Shown: positions 52,571 through 63,047, counted from the stretch's first letter. The stretch: 64,000 nt of DNA from Butyriboletus loyo (GCA_038093515.1 JBBPSI010000113.1:20065-84064), one strand, 5' to 3'. Numbers and translations: made by a program. The notes: generated by a model not told the origin, from the letters alone.

Positions 52571-52943
52571 CCATATAGCAAATGATTACTGATGCTCTAC
52601 CTCTGGTGTCACCATAGGGACTAACAAAATGGTATATGCTCAGCCACAAGGATTTGGGGGTCCTTGCATCACACTTTGCAAATAAGGCATGACCCTGACA
52701 CAGACTGTCACTCCAAAGGGAGGAAGATGAAGGTTTATTCTAGCAATACAAAAACTGTGCTTCTAAGGTACTCCCCTAAAGGCATGGGGGAAAGGAAAAT
52801 GCAAACAGGGAATAGCCCATACTAGCCCTATTCTCTTGGTGGCAAAAAACTCATTCAGTGAGTCAACTACCCCTTCAAGCAGTGGTGTACTGCAGTCTGT
52901 CCCTACCCTGGGAACCGGGTGTATATTGATAGCTTTAACCAAG
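52571..52943 (-). other. Gypsy E-1 5' leader, outer part
   Basis: Matches 63536-63925 of E-2: ATGACCCTGACACAGACTGT, CTCCCCTAAAGGCA and CCCTGGGAACC. On the sense strand TTGGTTAAAGCT follows the LTR directly and is the candidate primer-binding site. Confidence 0.65.
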
Positions 52944-53375
52944 TGTTGCAATCACTAGAGTAAACTCCAGTAATCTCACACCAGGTTTTACTACCATTGC
53001 AGTGATACACAATCACTGGCAATGATAAGAGTTATAGCTAGTTGATCTTAGTCCCTCAACTGTTTCCAGAAAACAAGACAAGTGGTTCAAGCTAAGGGGA
53101 CTTAGCCTGAATCACAAGCCTTTATATATCGTACAGAATGGCACACAGACCAAGCTATGCATGTGACGAACTACTATACATGGATAGACTAAGAAGCACA
53201 CAGGGATCAAAGAGAAGAGAAGCATAATGGAGATTAAGTACATGAGGTGTGATTTCATAGGCTCTGTCTAGACTTGGTCACATGTACTGTCTCATGATCA
53301 CATGTACAAGGTCATGTGAATTTGAAAGTAAAAACAACAAGTCCAAAAGCATGAAAATAATATAGTATTATAACA
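52944..53375 (-). mobile_element. LTR K, 5' LTR of Gypsy E-1
   Basis: 432 bp, plus-strand ends TGTTGCAATCACTAG and TAGTATTATAACA. It contains the TATATA-type box followed on the plus strand by CACAGACCAAGC. The outer flank is GACTC; the matching flank at the other end was lost with the M6 insertion. Confidence 0.88.
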
Positions 53376-53832
53376 GACTCCTGTGAGAGAATTCCTGTTG
53401 TGTACTGAAATTCAGGGTGTGGTGGGTGGGTGAAAGTGATGAGCAGCTGGATGTGCAGTGTGTCTCAGAAAAACAGGAGATGGAGCAAAAGAAAGGAGGA
53501 CATGGCATCACAGCCACTTCACACAGAGACAATATTCTATTACTTGGCCAAAGCCCTACATATTAGAATGGCAATCTTTGTCTGTTGCTTTATGACTTGA
53601 AGTTTCTTTGTAACTATGTGGCAGCATGTGTGGGTGAAGGTGCACAGCGCCTACCAGTTGTGGTCCTGAGTCTACAGGGGTTGAGCATTGGCTGTGTTTC
53701 CTGAGCTTCAGGAGACCCATCATGACAAGATAAAGCTTGACTCTCACAATGTAGATAGGCTTGACTCATTCTGTGTGTTCAGCAGCCAGGGAGCATTGTG
53801 AATCTTGTGAAGGTGATGGCTGTCTCAGCTGG
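53376..53832. other. Unassigned sequence downstream of the recombinase relic
   Basis: 457 bp with no frame or repeat that I recognise. It continues directly, across solo LTR K, into the 3' side of the tyrosine recombinase relic and probably belongs to the same element or to host sequence. Confidence 0.35.
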
Positions 53833-53837
53833 CATGG

Positions 53838-54336
53838 TGTTATGATCTCTGAAGTAAATCCAAACAAAGTCACACAAAGTTCCACTAGGATTTCAGGACT
53901 ACATAAAGTCCTGGCAGAGTTTATAGATAGCAAAGTACCTTAGTCCCTCAACTGTTTCCAGGAAACAAGACAAGTGGTTAAAGCTAAGGGATCTTAGCCC
54001 AAACCACAAGGCTTTATATATTGTACAGAATGGCACACAGACCAAGCTGCACAGGTGCACAGACCTAGCTGTGCATGTGATAAACTACTATACATGGTTA
54101 GACTAAGAAGCCAATGGTAATCAGAAAGAAGAGAAGTAAATGGAGATTAAGTACATGAGGTATGATGTCATAGTCTAGACTTTATGATGTCATGGGCCAG
54201 TCTGGACCATTATGTCATAGGCTCTGTCTAGATTCTGATCACATGTACAATCCCATGATCAAATGTTCTGAGTCACATGACCTTTGAAAGTGAAAGGAGA
54301 AGTCCAAAATCATGGAAATAATATAGTATTATAACA
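53838..54336 (-). mobile_element. Solo LTR K, target duplication CATGG
   Basis: 499 bp, plus ends TGTTATGATCTCTG and TAGTATTATAACA, exact CATGG at 53833-53837 and 54337-54341. It is inserted just 3' of the tyrosine recombinase relic. It contains an extra partial repeat of the CACAGACC(A/T)AGCTG motif (about 54037-54070). Confidence 0.93.
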
Positions 54337-54349
54337 CATGGCTTATATA

Positions 54350-54989
54350 TATGGGGTTAATATCTGGTTGTGCTGCCTCAGATAAGCCTGGAAGGCATTG
54401 CTCACCCATCTCCCTTTGACTTTCATGATGTCGAAGGGAATACCACAGAGGAGATACTCTAGAGTAGCACCAATTTGGATGCTATGTCCATGTATATACT
54501 TGCCTCAGCTCCACTGCTTTCAAAGGGCTGCCTTGCTTAAACAGCTTGTCTTGTCAATGTACAATAGCCTTGTTCCTTCTTGTATACAAACAGTGGGCCA
54601 TTGGAGGGAGGGTGATTGAGTTCAATGTGGTGGTTGAAAGCCTCAAGAGGATCAGTGTGCCCATCTTGTTTCACCCAGTTGACTTCTTCTCTGATGGTAC
54701 TGGCTTTAGTTCAAGGGAGTGTGAAAACTTTGGTATGCAGGCCATTCCAATCAACTTTGTCACAGATCCTGATAGGTGTGATGTGTTCCCACAGGTCAAA
54801 GGCATCAAGCCTTCTTACTGTGGACTCACCTACCCAGGCTGCAGAATAAAAGAGTGTGGTCAGACAGGCAAAGAATGCTGTGTCAAGTGGGTCCCCATCT
54901 GTTACAGTCACCTTCCTATTTTTCCTCTCTTCAGACTGCAGTGAGCCCAATGGCTATGCTTCCATGCCAAGTACTACTTACCACTACTG
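54350..54989 (-). pseudogene. Tyrosine recombinase relic (phage-integrase-like fold)
   Basis: Minus-strand blocks in order: DPLDTAFFACLTTLFYSAAW and GESTVRRLDAFDLW (start of the catalytic domain, with R in the expected first-Arg helix region), TKASTIREEVNWVKQDGHTD and PLEAFNHHIELNHPPSNGPL, LFVYKKEQGYCTLTRQA, GHSIQIGATLEYLL, and GIPFDIMKVKGRWVSNAFQA with YLRQHNQILTPYI and a stop. I recall closely similar fungal sequences of tyrosine-recombinase transposons (Crypton/DIRS type). The HxxR motif has Gln for Arg (GHSIQ). There are stops after VFTLP and LTRQAV, and frameshifts. Confidence 0.72.
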
Positions 54990-55760
54990 ACTTCACTTAG
55001 TCATTATGCTCTTCTTTTGGATGCTATTTCTTTTATACTCCAGAATCTTCTAGAGTATTTGTTACGCTGGGCGCTAACAACCAGAACAGCGAGGAGGCAC
55101 TCTGGAGTAGCCTCAGGACTCGTGAAGCGTTTCTGAGCTGGGTCTCAGACTATGTCTTAGTGTGCACACTAAGAGTCTGGAAGGAAACTAATTGCTAGCA
55201 GTGAACTGTGTAGAACTAGATAAAGTACATGGGAGTAAAGGCCGAGCCTTTATACTACTGGAGTCTGTGCACAGACCATGCTCCCAAACGGGTCGCGAGA
55301 GCGAAAGTACAAATGAGGAAGGAGTACTCTAGAACGTTCTGGAGTACAAAAGAAAATGTGTCCGTGCGCGGGAAATGGTGACTAAGCTAGAACGGTTCGT
55401 ACTGTTCAAAGGGAACTAGCAGTAAGCTAGGTGAAGATAATAGTCCTAATGGAAAAGGAGAGAAAAAGTAGACTGTTACTGTAACAGTATTCTTTCTGCT
55501 TTAGCCTCTTTGACTCTTACTGACTCTTGACAACTCATGTGACCCGATTGGGCCCTGGTCTGTGCCCAGATCCCTATAGTATAAATACAGCACCAGGTAG
55601 TAGTAGCACCACATCTAGTTCTATGCAATCTACTTGCTAGTAACTCCATCACTCCAGACTCTAAGTGTGCACACTTGGACAAGTCTGAGGTTCCTTTCAA
55701 GAGTCTAGTAGCTACTCTAGAGTACTACCTAAAGTCTAGTTGTTGGTGCCACAAGCATAA
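54990..55760 (+). mobile_element. LTR-B (5'-truncated) interrupted by another LTR-B
   Basis: Removing 55060-55486 and one GTATT joins 54990-55059 to 55492-55760 as a plus-strand LTR-B of the 20181/45268 subgroup (CCAGAATCTTCTAGAGTATT then CTTTCTGC, GGTCTGTGCCCAG, AGTATAAATAC, end CACAAGCATAACA). About 70 bp of its start are missing where it meets the recombinase relic. Confidence 0.88.
55060..55486 (-). mobile_element. Solo LTR-B nested in LTR-B, target duplication GTATT
   Basis: 427 bp, plus ends TGTTACGCTGGGCG and GTTACTGTAACA, exact GTATT at 55055-55059 and 55487-55491. Opposite orientation to its host LTR and of the CpG-rich subgroup (15566, 31672). Confidence 0.95.
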
Positions 55761-55839
55761 CACCATTGGTCAATTTTTACTTGATGGCCACAATCATTGT
55801 GGGTATAACAGATTTGTGTTTGTCCTGCTTGAATGATGG
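55761..55839. other. Unassigned 79 bp
   Basis: The minus strand reads TIIQAGQTQICYTHNDCGHQ and KIDQWCYACGTNN, a short Cys/His-rich stretch. Too short to assign. Confidence 0.25.
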
Positions 55840-55973
55840 TGTTAGGCTGATGCACACAACAAGCTAGCAAGTGAGCACTCAATAGGGGCTCGAGCCTAAT
55901 TTGGTAATGACTGACTTGCATAGATGACACTATTAGGATCTTGCAGAGCAAGTGTTAATGAGGTATTGGCTAG
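55840..55973 (-). mobile_element. LTR H-4 fragment cut by Gypsy E-2
   Basis: TGTTAGGCTGATGCACACAA to the LTR K border equals the 3' end of LTR H in reverse. The remainder of H would be expected beyond the 5' LTR of E-2, outside the window, if E-2 inserted into H. Confidence 0.8.
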
Positions 55974-56452
55974 TGTTGCAATTACTAGAGCATAAACTCC
56001 AAACAATGCCACAAGTGGTTCCACTGAGGTTGCAGTACTACACAAGTACTGGCGATGATAAGAGTAATAGCTATTGCCTTAGTCTCTCAACTGTTTCCAG
56101 CAAATAAGACAAGTGGTTAAAGCTAAGGGAACTTAGCCTGAACTACAAGGCTTTATATATTGTACAGAATGGTGCACAGACCAAGTTGTGTGGGTGACAA
56201 ACTACTATACATGGTTAGACTAAGAAGCCAACAGCGATCAGAAAGAAGAGAAGTAAACAGAGATTAAGTACATGAGATATGATTTCATAGTCTAGACTGA
56301 TGATGTCATGTGCTAGTCTGGACCATTATGTCATAGGCTCTGTCTAGACTCTGATCACATGTACTGTCCCATGATCACATGCACTAGGTCACATGACCTT
56401 TGAAAGTGAAAGGGAAAGTCCAAAAGCATGGAAATAATATAGTATTATAACA
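55974..56452 (-). mobile_element. LTR K, 3' LTR of Gypsy E-2
   Basis: 479 bp, plus ends TGTTGCAATTACTAG and TAGTATTATAACA, next to the polypurine tract (plus CTACCACCCCTAGG). It includes ATGATGTCAT sites, decayed forms of TGACGTCA. Confidence 0.9.
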
Positions 56453-56845
56453 CTACCACCCCTAGGACTCATATTCCAGATGAGTTCCTTGATAGGTGGT
56501 TCTGTGTTCTGAACCAAATTCCTTAAACAATGAAGAAAATTCAAATAAAGTAAGGCCTTGAAGAGGTAAAAGGGTAGAAGGGTGGGCATGGTGATAATCC
56601 ACAATGATATCCTGCAAATTGCCCAAATTGGAAATGGGTTCCCAAATTCTATCCATTTCATTGTACCCTCTCCAGTGCACAAGATACTCTAACTTCTTGT
56701 GCTTCATCCATGAAGAGACAATAAAGTCAACTTCAAACTCCACATGTCCTTCATCCATAACATTGACAGGATCGGATTGGATAACAGGTTGCCTGACAAG
56801 GGTTTCCCGATAAGGTTTAACACATGAAATATTAACCATGGGATG
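56453..56845 (-). pseudogene. Gypsy E-2 chromodomain tail of pol
   Basis: The frame 56869-56462 reads VNISCVKPYRETLVRQPVIQ, VEFEVDFIVSSWMKHKKLEY, LVHWRGYNEMDRIWEPISNL and DIIVDYHHAHPS, a chromodomain with the conserved W-x-GY and WEP motifs, ending at a stop near 56462. It is separated from integrase by LTR H. The domain itself has no stop. Confidence 0.85.
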
Positions 56846-57658
56846 TGTTACAGTTTTACCCCTAAGCATACCCTGCCACTTGTTTTCCCATGCTCACGCA
56901 TCCCGCCACCCTGCCATTCCCATGATACTGCATATTGCCTGCTTCCCCAGTTGCTAGTGGACCATCATCCACTCTCCCAGTTGCCCCCAGACATCTCTGT
57001 CCCAAGATACAGGGATAGCCTCTATTGTTCACCCTATTGGGCTGGTCATTCAGCTGAGCTGTCATGTCCCTCATTTCTTGACCAATGATATTTGTTACAT
57101 CACATGACTAGCACATGATTAGATTACAACATGTCTTGACTAGCATGCTGAGACTCATATCCAAGGTCTCCAGTATCTGCATCCTCTTTGCCCTATGGGC
57201 TCCACAGTCTGGACATTTCCACTTCTCATTCAGCACTTCTCATTCACTGGTGATGTCTTGCCTGGGGCTTTGCTCGCTCATTACTAGCACTTTGCCACTT
57301 CTCCTTTCGTTGTTCTAACTTGAGCAGACTCAGAACCCTTAGCCTGATGCTACCTCACACAGCTCAGTCTGTGCACCCCACCTTATAGTATATATATCCA
57401 GTACTTGGACAAGTACAGACTCTTTAGCTAATTCTACACATCATCTTGTGCATAGCAATCTAACACCATACCCATCCTTGCCAATAGAGCCAATAAGAGC
57501 CTCCATGATCTCATCTAGTATTCACTAGTTGATATCTCATTGACACTTGCTCTGCAGGATCTTGATAGCATCATTTACACAAGTCAGCCATTACCCAATT
57601 AGGCTCGAGCCCCTATTGAGCACTTGCTAGCTAGCTTGTTGTGTGCATCAGCATAACA
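56846..57658 (+). mobile_element. Solo LTR H-5, duplication GGATG/GAATG
   Basis: 813 bp, TGTTACAGTTTTACCCC to CATCAGCATAACA, flanks 56841-56845 GGATG and 57659-57663 GAATG. It contains CAGTCTGTGCACC then TATAGTATATATATCC. E-1 shows the uninterrupted target TTGGATGAATATG. Confidence 0.92.
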
Positions 57659-58930
57659 GAATGAATGTGCATGCTGCTTGGCAGCTGAAGTGTTACAGCA
57701 TTTGGCTTTAAAGCCATGATCCAATAAGGACCAATCCAGCGCTGTGTGAGTTTCCTGGTAGTATATGGTAACTTCAAGTTTTCTGTACTAAGCCAAACTC
57801 TATCTCCCAATTTGTATTCCAGCACAGTTGATCATCTATTATTGGCCTGCAATATCATTCTTTTCCAAGCTTCTTCTAAAGCTTCTTTGACTTCAGCATG
57901 AGCCTTTCTGGCTGTACATGTGAAATCTCCAGCTAATGTAGAAGAAGTCTTCTCAAATCCGATACATGGATAATAATTACATGTAATAGAGAATGGAATA
58001 GTACCAGTGGTGGTAGTGAGGGAATTGTTATGATTGAACTGAGCGATTTTAATCCACTTAGCCCATGTTTCTTGTTTTTTAGCCATGTAGGTACATAAAT
58101 ATTGTTCCATCTCCATATTTATCCATTTGGTTTGCCCATCAGACTGAGGGTGATAATCCATAGAGATTTTCTGGAAAATGCCAAGAAGCTTGCAAAGCTC
58201 TGTGGTAAAGTCTGAAATAAACTGGGGACCTTGGTCTGAAACTACCATAAGGGAAAGTCTGTGAAACACACCAAACATTGTCTCTGAATATAACTGCTAA
58301 ATCCTTAGAAGAGGTAGTTGTCATGAAAGGGACATAAACCACTTCCTTGAAGAAATGATCAACTATTGTACAAATGGCATCAAAGCCATTAGAAAGTGGG
58401 AGTCCAGTCACAAAATCAACAGAAATATCTTCCCAAGGATGATTAGCTGTAGGAAGTGGTAATAGTTTTCCTGCCAGTGCATTTTGCTTACCCTTTGTAA
58501 GGGTGCACACTTGGCAGCTATCCACATAATGTTTAACATTCTTTGTGACACCAGGCCATGTAAAGTGCCATGTAAGAAGATGCACCTATGGGCTTGACCT
58601 GAGTGTGGCAATAGGAAAATCATGACAAATATTAAGTAATTGTATTCTAAGTGCCTCAGGTACAATGACTTTTTTCTTTTCATTAATAAATATGGATTGA
58701 TCTGGATTGTAATAGAATCCTGGTATTTCTTTTTCTTTTTCTTTTTTGGATTCTTCTTGTAAGATATCATAAAATGAGGAAAAAAGAGTGATGTTATTAA
58801 TGAAAAGATTTGAAGGTAGTACAGTAATGTTCATATTGTGATCTTGTACAGCATCACTGTGGTCTGCTCGATATGAAAGCACATCTGCTCTGCCATTGGT
58901 AGATCCTGGCTTGTACACAAAGAGATAATT
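57659..58930 (-). pseudogene. Gypsy E-2 integrase
   Basis: Order on the minus strand: IVPEALRIQLLNICHD (pre-integrase), HLLTWHFTWPGVTKNVKHYV and CQVCTLTKGKQ (zinc-binding part), WEDISVDFVTGLPLSNGFDA (first catalytic Asp), VSDQGPQFISDFTTELC (second), HPQSDGQTKWINMEMEQYL (third; Glu in the NMEMEQ block), EYKLGDRVWLSTENLKLPYT and QRWIGPYWIMAL (GPY/F). Frameshifts near 58600 and 58275 and a stop after ILQANNR. Confidence 0.85.
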
Positions 58931-59811
58931 GAACTCTTGAAGAAGTGTATGCCAGCATGCTTGTCATCCAGACAACATTTGCAGCTTCTTCCAATACTTG
59001 AGGTTCTTGTGATCTGTCCAGATTTCAAAACCTTCTCTCCCAATTAGATAATGGTGTCATTCTTCTAAAGCATGTATTACTGCCAAGAGTTCTTTGTCAT
59101 AAATAGGATAATTCTGTTCTGCAGCATTGAATGAATATGAAAGGAATGTGCATGGTCACCAAAGATTGTCTGCTCCTTTTATGGAAAGAACAGCTCCAAC
59201 TGCTATATCTGAAGTGTCATTTCTACCCTCATCTCCTTGTTGTGATCTGGGTAGGCCAAAAGTGGTGCTGTCATAAACATTTTCTTTAGCATATCAAACA
59301 CTGTTTGTTCTTCCTTACCCCATTTGAAAGGAGTATCCTTCTTCGTCAAATTGTTAAGAGGATGGGCAATCTGCAAGAAGCCCTCTATGAACCTTCTATA
59401 GTAGTTACATAATCCAAGGAATGCTTGAACTTGTTTAAGACATGTGGGAGCTGGCCAATCACAGATGGCATCTGTTTTCTTGGTCTGCATCTCAACACTG
59501 TCCTTGGAAACTACCATACTGAGAAAGTCTATTTTATCAGAAGAGAAAACACATTTTTTCTGGTTTTATGAATAAATCATTGTCTCTAAGGTGTTGGAGG
59601 ACCTATTTTATGATATCCTCGTGTTCCACCTTAGTTCTCCCTTTGGTAAATTAATGTCATCAATGTAAATAATGACAACAGCATATATGTTGTTAAATAT
59701 ATCATTCATCATATTCTGAAAAGTAGGGGGGAAATTAGTAAGCCCAAAGTACATTATGAAAGTGGCTTTCCATTTGTCTCCTTCTTTGATATGAATATTG
59801 TTAAAACCCCA
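58931..59811 (-). pseudogene. Gypsy E-2 reverse transcriptase end and RNase H
   Basis: Decayed blocks: FTKGRTKVEHEDIIK (59640), frame 59517-59203 with AICDWPAPTCLKQVQAFLGL, CNYYRRFIEGFLQIAHPLNN, FKWGKEEQTVFDMLKKMF and LAYPDHNKEMRVEM, then RNase H remnants to YKPGSTNGRADVLSYRADHS (58918). The YxDD region is out of frame and interrupted by stops. Confidence 0.78.
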
Positions 59812-61032
59812 TCAGAGATCTAACATAGTAAAGATATCAGTGCCTTTAAGCCTATTGATCAACTGTGGTATAAGGGGTAATGGATAACCATTTTTAATGG
59901 TTTCATCATTTAGATAACAATAGTCCATAACTAAATGCTTATCACCAGTATTTTTAGGAATAAAGAACATAGGAACTGTCTGAGGAGACTTTGACAGTCT
60001 TATGTAACCCTTTTTGAGTTCTTTATCAACAAAGCTTCTAATCTGGTCCTGTTCCTCATTGGACATTGGAATAACCTGTCCCTTTTTTGGAATGAAATTG
60101 GGCTTAAGATCAATTGTGTGATCCCAAGGCTTGTGCTCAGGCATATGTGCTGCTTTGTCCTCAGAGAAAACATCTAGATAATTGTGATAAGCCTTGAGCA
60201 CTTTTTCAGCCACACCAGGCTCAATGGAGCAACAACTGGTAATGCTGGACAAAGAAATAGTGTCTGCAATAACTTTACAATAGGGGGAACAATGGTTGAA
60301 AGAAATCTTTTTGAAATGCCAATCAATATCTGGATTGTGGCATGCAAACCAATCATAACCAATAATCATTTGATGGGAATCCAAGAGGGAAATGTAAGCC
60401 TCAATGGATTCATAATGCCCATCAATTTCCATAAAAAGGGAAACTTTGTGCATAATATATCCAATAGCTCCTTTAGAGCCATTCACATTAATAACTTCCA
60501 TAGAATGTGGTAAAGGAATAAGATCAATTTTGTGAGTATCACAATATTTTTTGTCAATGAAGGTATTGACCACTCCCATATCCAGCAAAGCTTTAAGCAA
60601 ACAAGTTTGCCAAGTAGCATTTGACTGGTATGTAATTGTAACCAACAGGGAGTAATCACCACTGAACATTAAAGAACTTCTTACTGGAGATTTATAATTA
60701 GAAACATTGGATTGAGTGTTCATTTGTCTTAGAAGAGATTTAAGCACACTATTTGTTAATCCCAGCACCAAGCTCTTTTTAGGAGTCTTTCTTACAGGAT
60801 TTTCAATAGATATATTTTTCAAAACAGAAGAAATCATAGCCATGGGAAAATCATCCTCTTTGCAAGCAATCAACTTAGGCACAAGTGCTGAATCAACTGC
60901 TAACGAAGGTTCCTTATTTAAGCATTCATTTCCATCCACATAGGAGTCCAAAAATGTTGATAGTGAAGGGAAACTATTAGAAAAGGAATTATCCTGTCCC
61001 TTAGGTACCCCAATACTAAGAGATGACTTCAT
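59812..61032 (-). CDS. Gypsy E-2 pol N-terminus: protease and reverse transcriptase start
   Basis: A 406-codon open frame, the longest in the window. Residues 1-120 are a spacer. Residues about 122-250 are the protease: LLKALLDMGVVNTFIDKKYC, where D151-M-G153 replaces the D-T-G seen in E-1, so this copy's protease is probably inactive; IIGYDWFACHNPDIDWHF closes it. Reverse transcriptase begins near residue 290 (MPEHKPWDHTIDLKPNFIPK) and reads KKGYIRLSKSPQTVPMFFIP, DYCYLNDETIKNGYPLPLIP and IFTMLDL, stopping before the catalytic loop. The start ATG overlaps the gag stop (ATGA). Confidence 0.88.
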   Translation of the reverse strand: MKSSLSIGVPKGQDNSFSNSFPSLSTFLDSYVDGNECLNKEPSLAVDSALVPKLIACKEDDFPMAMISSVLKNISIENPVRKTPKKSLVLGLTNSVLKSLLRQMNTQSNVSNYKSPVRSSLMFSGDYSLLVTITYQSNATWQTCLLKALLDMGVVNTFIDKKYCDTHKIDLIPLPHSMEVINVNGSKGAIGYIMHKVSLFMEIDGHYESIEAYISLLDSHQMIIGYDWFACHNPDIDWHFKKISFNHCSPYCKVIADTISLSSITSCCSIEPGVAEKVLKAYHNYLDVFSEDKAAHMPEHKPWDHTIDLKPNFIPKKGQVIPMSNEEQDQIRSFVDKELKKGYIRLSKSPQTVPMFFIPKNTGDKHLVMDYCYLNDETIKNGYPLPLIPQLINRLKGTDIFTMLDL

Positions 61033-61556
61033 TTTAAAGCCTTGGTGGTCTTGTCCTTTGCTTCACAAGCAAAGATATCAGTCCAATAGGCCCTTACTTC
61101 TTCTCCCATGTATGTAGCATGCTGAAAGATTACTTGTTGTGGCAATGCAGTTGCCGGTGGTGCCAGTAAAGGCCTATTGTGATAATTTGAATTATCAGAA
61201 GGGGTTGCTTCCTTCCAGTCGTTTGTTGCAACCCATTCCTGACTATAGGTCCTGTCATCCTGCTGCACCCACTGCTCTCAAACCCATTCCTGGTGAGCAT
61301 GTGGAGCAGGTTTATCCTGACAGTTTGGGTTCTGGGGACAGTCAGGCTGGATATGCCCAACATTGCCACATCCAAAACAGGTCCTTGTTTCTTTTTTGGT
61401 ATCAACAGCACCAATGTCCATTGGCACACCTCTACCAGGCTGTGTCCCAATGGTAGTATAGCCAGGAGGTAGTCCATGAGGAGGTGGGTAGCTCCGAGAA
61501 GCTTGGGTTGCATAAGGCTGAAATTGATATTGGGCCTGACCTCCAACTCCTCTTTC
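61029..61556 (-). pseudogene. Gypsy E-2 gag, C-terminal part with knuckle
   Basis: Reading from 61556: QAQYQFQPYATQASRSYPPP, GRGVPMDIGAVDTKKETR, TCFGCGNVGHIQPDCPQNPN (CX2CX4HX4C), then a stop after HAHQEWV and EVRAYWTDIFACEAKDKTTK to the TGA at 61031-61029. The knuckle would bind the element RNA. Confidence 0.82.
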
Positions 61557-62371
61557 TGTTACAGTTTTACCCCTAAGCATACCCCGCCACTTGTTTTCCC
61601 ATGCTCACACGTCCCCACCATCCCTGCCATCCCACAATGCCACCCATTTCCCGCTCCCCAGTCGCAAGTGGATGCCATCCACTTTCCCAGTCATTCCCAG
61701 ACATCTCAGTACTGCGATACTGAGACAGCCCCTATGTCGCCACCCTGTTGGGCCGGACCCTCAGCTGAGCTGTTGCATTTCTCTTTCTTTCACCAATGAC
61801 ATTTGGTTCATCACATGACTAGCACATGACTAGATTACAATGCGTCTTTACCTATGCGCCAAGACCCATATCCAAGGGCTCTGCCATTCGTGTCCCCTTT
61901 GCCCTGTGGGCCCCTCCTCGTGGACATTGTCACTTTGCATTCTGACCTTCCCATTCATTGACAATGTTGCCATCTTGCTCAGAGCTTTGCTCCCTCGTTA
62001 CCGGCACTTTGCTGCTTCTCTATTCACCGTTATAACTCAAGTTGACTCATAACCCTCCACCCTTGCTGCCACGCACAGCTCAGTCTGTGCACACTACCTT
62101 ATAGTATATATATGCATACTTAGACAGTATGAGCTCTCTAGCTAATTCTACACATCTACCAAGTGCCTAGCAATCTAGCATTATACCCTTCCTGCCAATA
62201 AAGCCGATAAGAGTCTGCTCAATCTCGTCTGGTCACCACCACATGACATCTCGCCAACACTTGCTTGGCAGAAGCCCAATAGCATTGTCCACATGAGTCA
62301 GTATCTTCCCGATTAGGCTCGAGCCCCTATTCAAGTGCTCGCTGGTAGTTGTTTCGCACATCAGCATAACA
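61557..62371 (+). mobile_element. Solo LTR H-6, target duplication CTTTC
   Basis: 815 bp, TGTTACAGTTTTACCCC to CATCAGCATAACA, exact CTTTC at 61552-61556 and 62372-62376. It splits gag of Gypsy E-2. Same orientation as H-5. Confidence 0.93.
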
Positions 62372-63047
62372 CTTTCCAAGTACATTTGTTCAAAGGTGTG
62401 GCCTGCCTCCTGATACTCGTCCATTAATTGATCAAGATCCTCCATGACCTCTGCCTTTACAGATAAGATGACCTGCTTGTAGATCTCACGTTTTACTGCT
62501 CTCTTCAGCAGCTCAATCGCATGACCCAGCTTGGCTTCCGATTGTTTGTATAAAATTTTGAAATGCTCCAAGAATGTGTTGATGGGTGGTTTCCTTGTTG
62601 TAGAGCACAAAGCCTTTTTAGGGTGTTGTGTGTGAGGACGTCGATCTGGAAATGATCACATATTCCTTTTTGGAGATCCTTCCAAGAAGGCCAGGAAACA
62701 TCGTCTTTAGTGCCTAGTAACTCATCTTTTGGATTGAGCCATTTGTTCTCTCTTTCTACAAATTCTTTGAACATTAACTGGGCAAAGTCCTTCCCATGTC
62801 TCTTTATGTGGCTAAGAACCACAATGGCTCAGACTTTATCAGTCTTCCACTTCTGAACCGAGACCCAGACCTTTAGTAAAGCCCACCAGTAATGGAACTT
62901 CAATCTATCACCATCCCATTTCCCTGGATTGGCAATTTTCTTTGAAATGTTATCCTCTTTTTCCTTGTTGAGCCATTGTGCGAAGAGGTCGCACATAAGC
63001 TGGTCATCATAACCGACCACAGCAGATCCAGATGGTCCTCCTGACAT
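62372..63047 (-). pseudogene. Gypsy E-2 gag, N-terminal part
   Basis: ATG at 63047: MSGGPSGSAVVGYDDQLMCD, LFAQWLNKEKEDNISKKIAN and FHYWWALLKVWVSVQKWKTD, then a TGA. It resumes with DFAQLMFKEFVERENKWLNP, WPSWKDLQKGICDHFQIDVL, ALQQGNHPSTHS (frameshift) and LYKQSEAKLGHAIELLKRAV. Two stops/shifts. Capsid-type Gag as in E-1. Confidence 0.82.

Larger units (their letters stand above)
42495..53375 (-). mobile_element. Ty3/Gypsy chromovirus copy E-1 with both LTR ends
   Basis: Minus strand: 5' LTR K (53375-52944), long leader, gag, protease, reverse transcriptase, then (after a deletion of RNase H and early integrase at an LTR H piece) integrase end, chromodomain and 3' LTR K (42792-42495, cut by M6). 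Inserts: M8 50979-52568, M7 47037-49227 (with K 48335-48893), LTR-B 45268-45699, an LTR D/Copia composite 44336-45247, and H 43610-43879. Gypsy E-2 is the reference copy. Confidence 0.9.

Noticed and set aside
54546..54944. Plus-strand 132-codon frame rich in Cys, like a secreted cysteine-rich protein
   Set aside because: No signal peptide or good start context, and the minus strand of the same stretch reads a tyrosine recombinase; the plus frame is its shadow.
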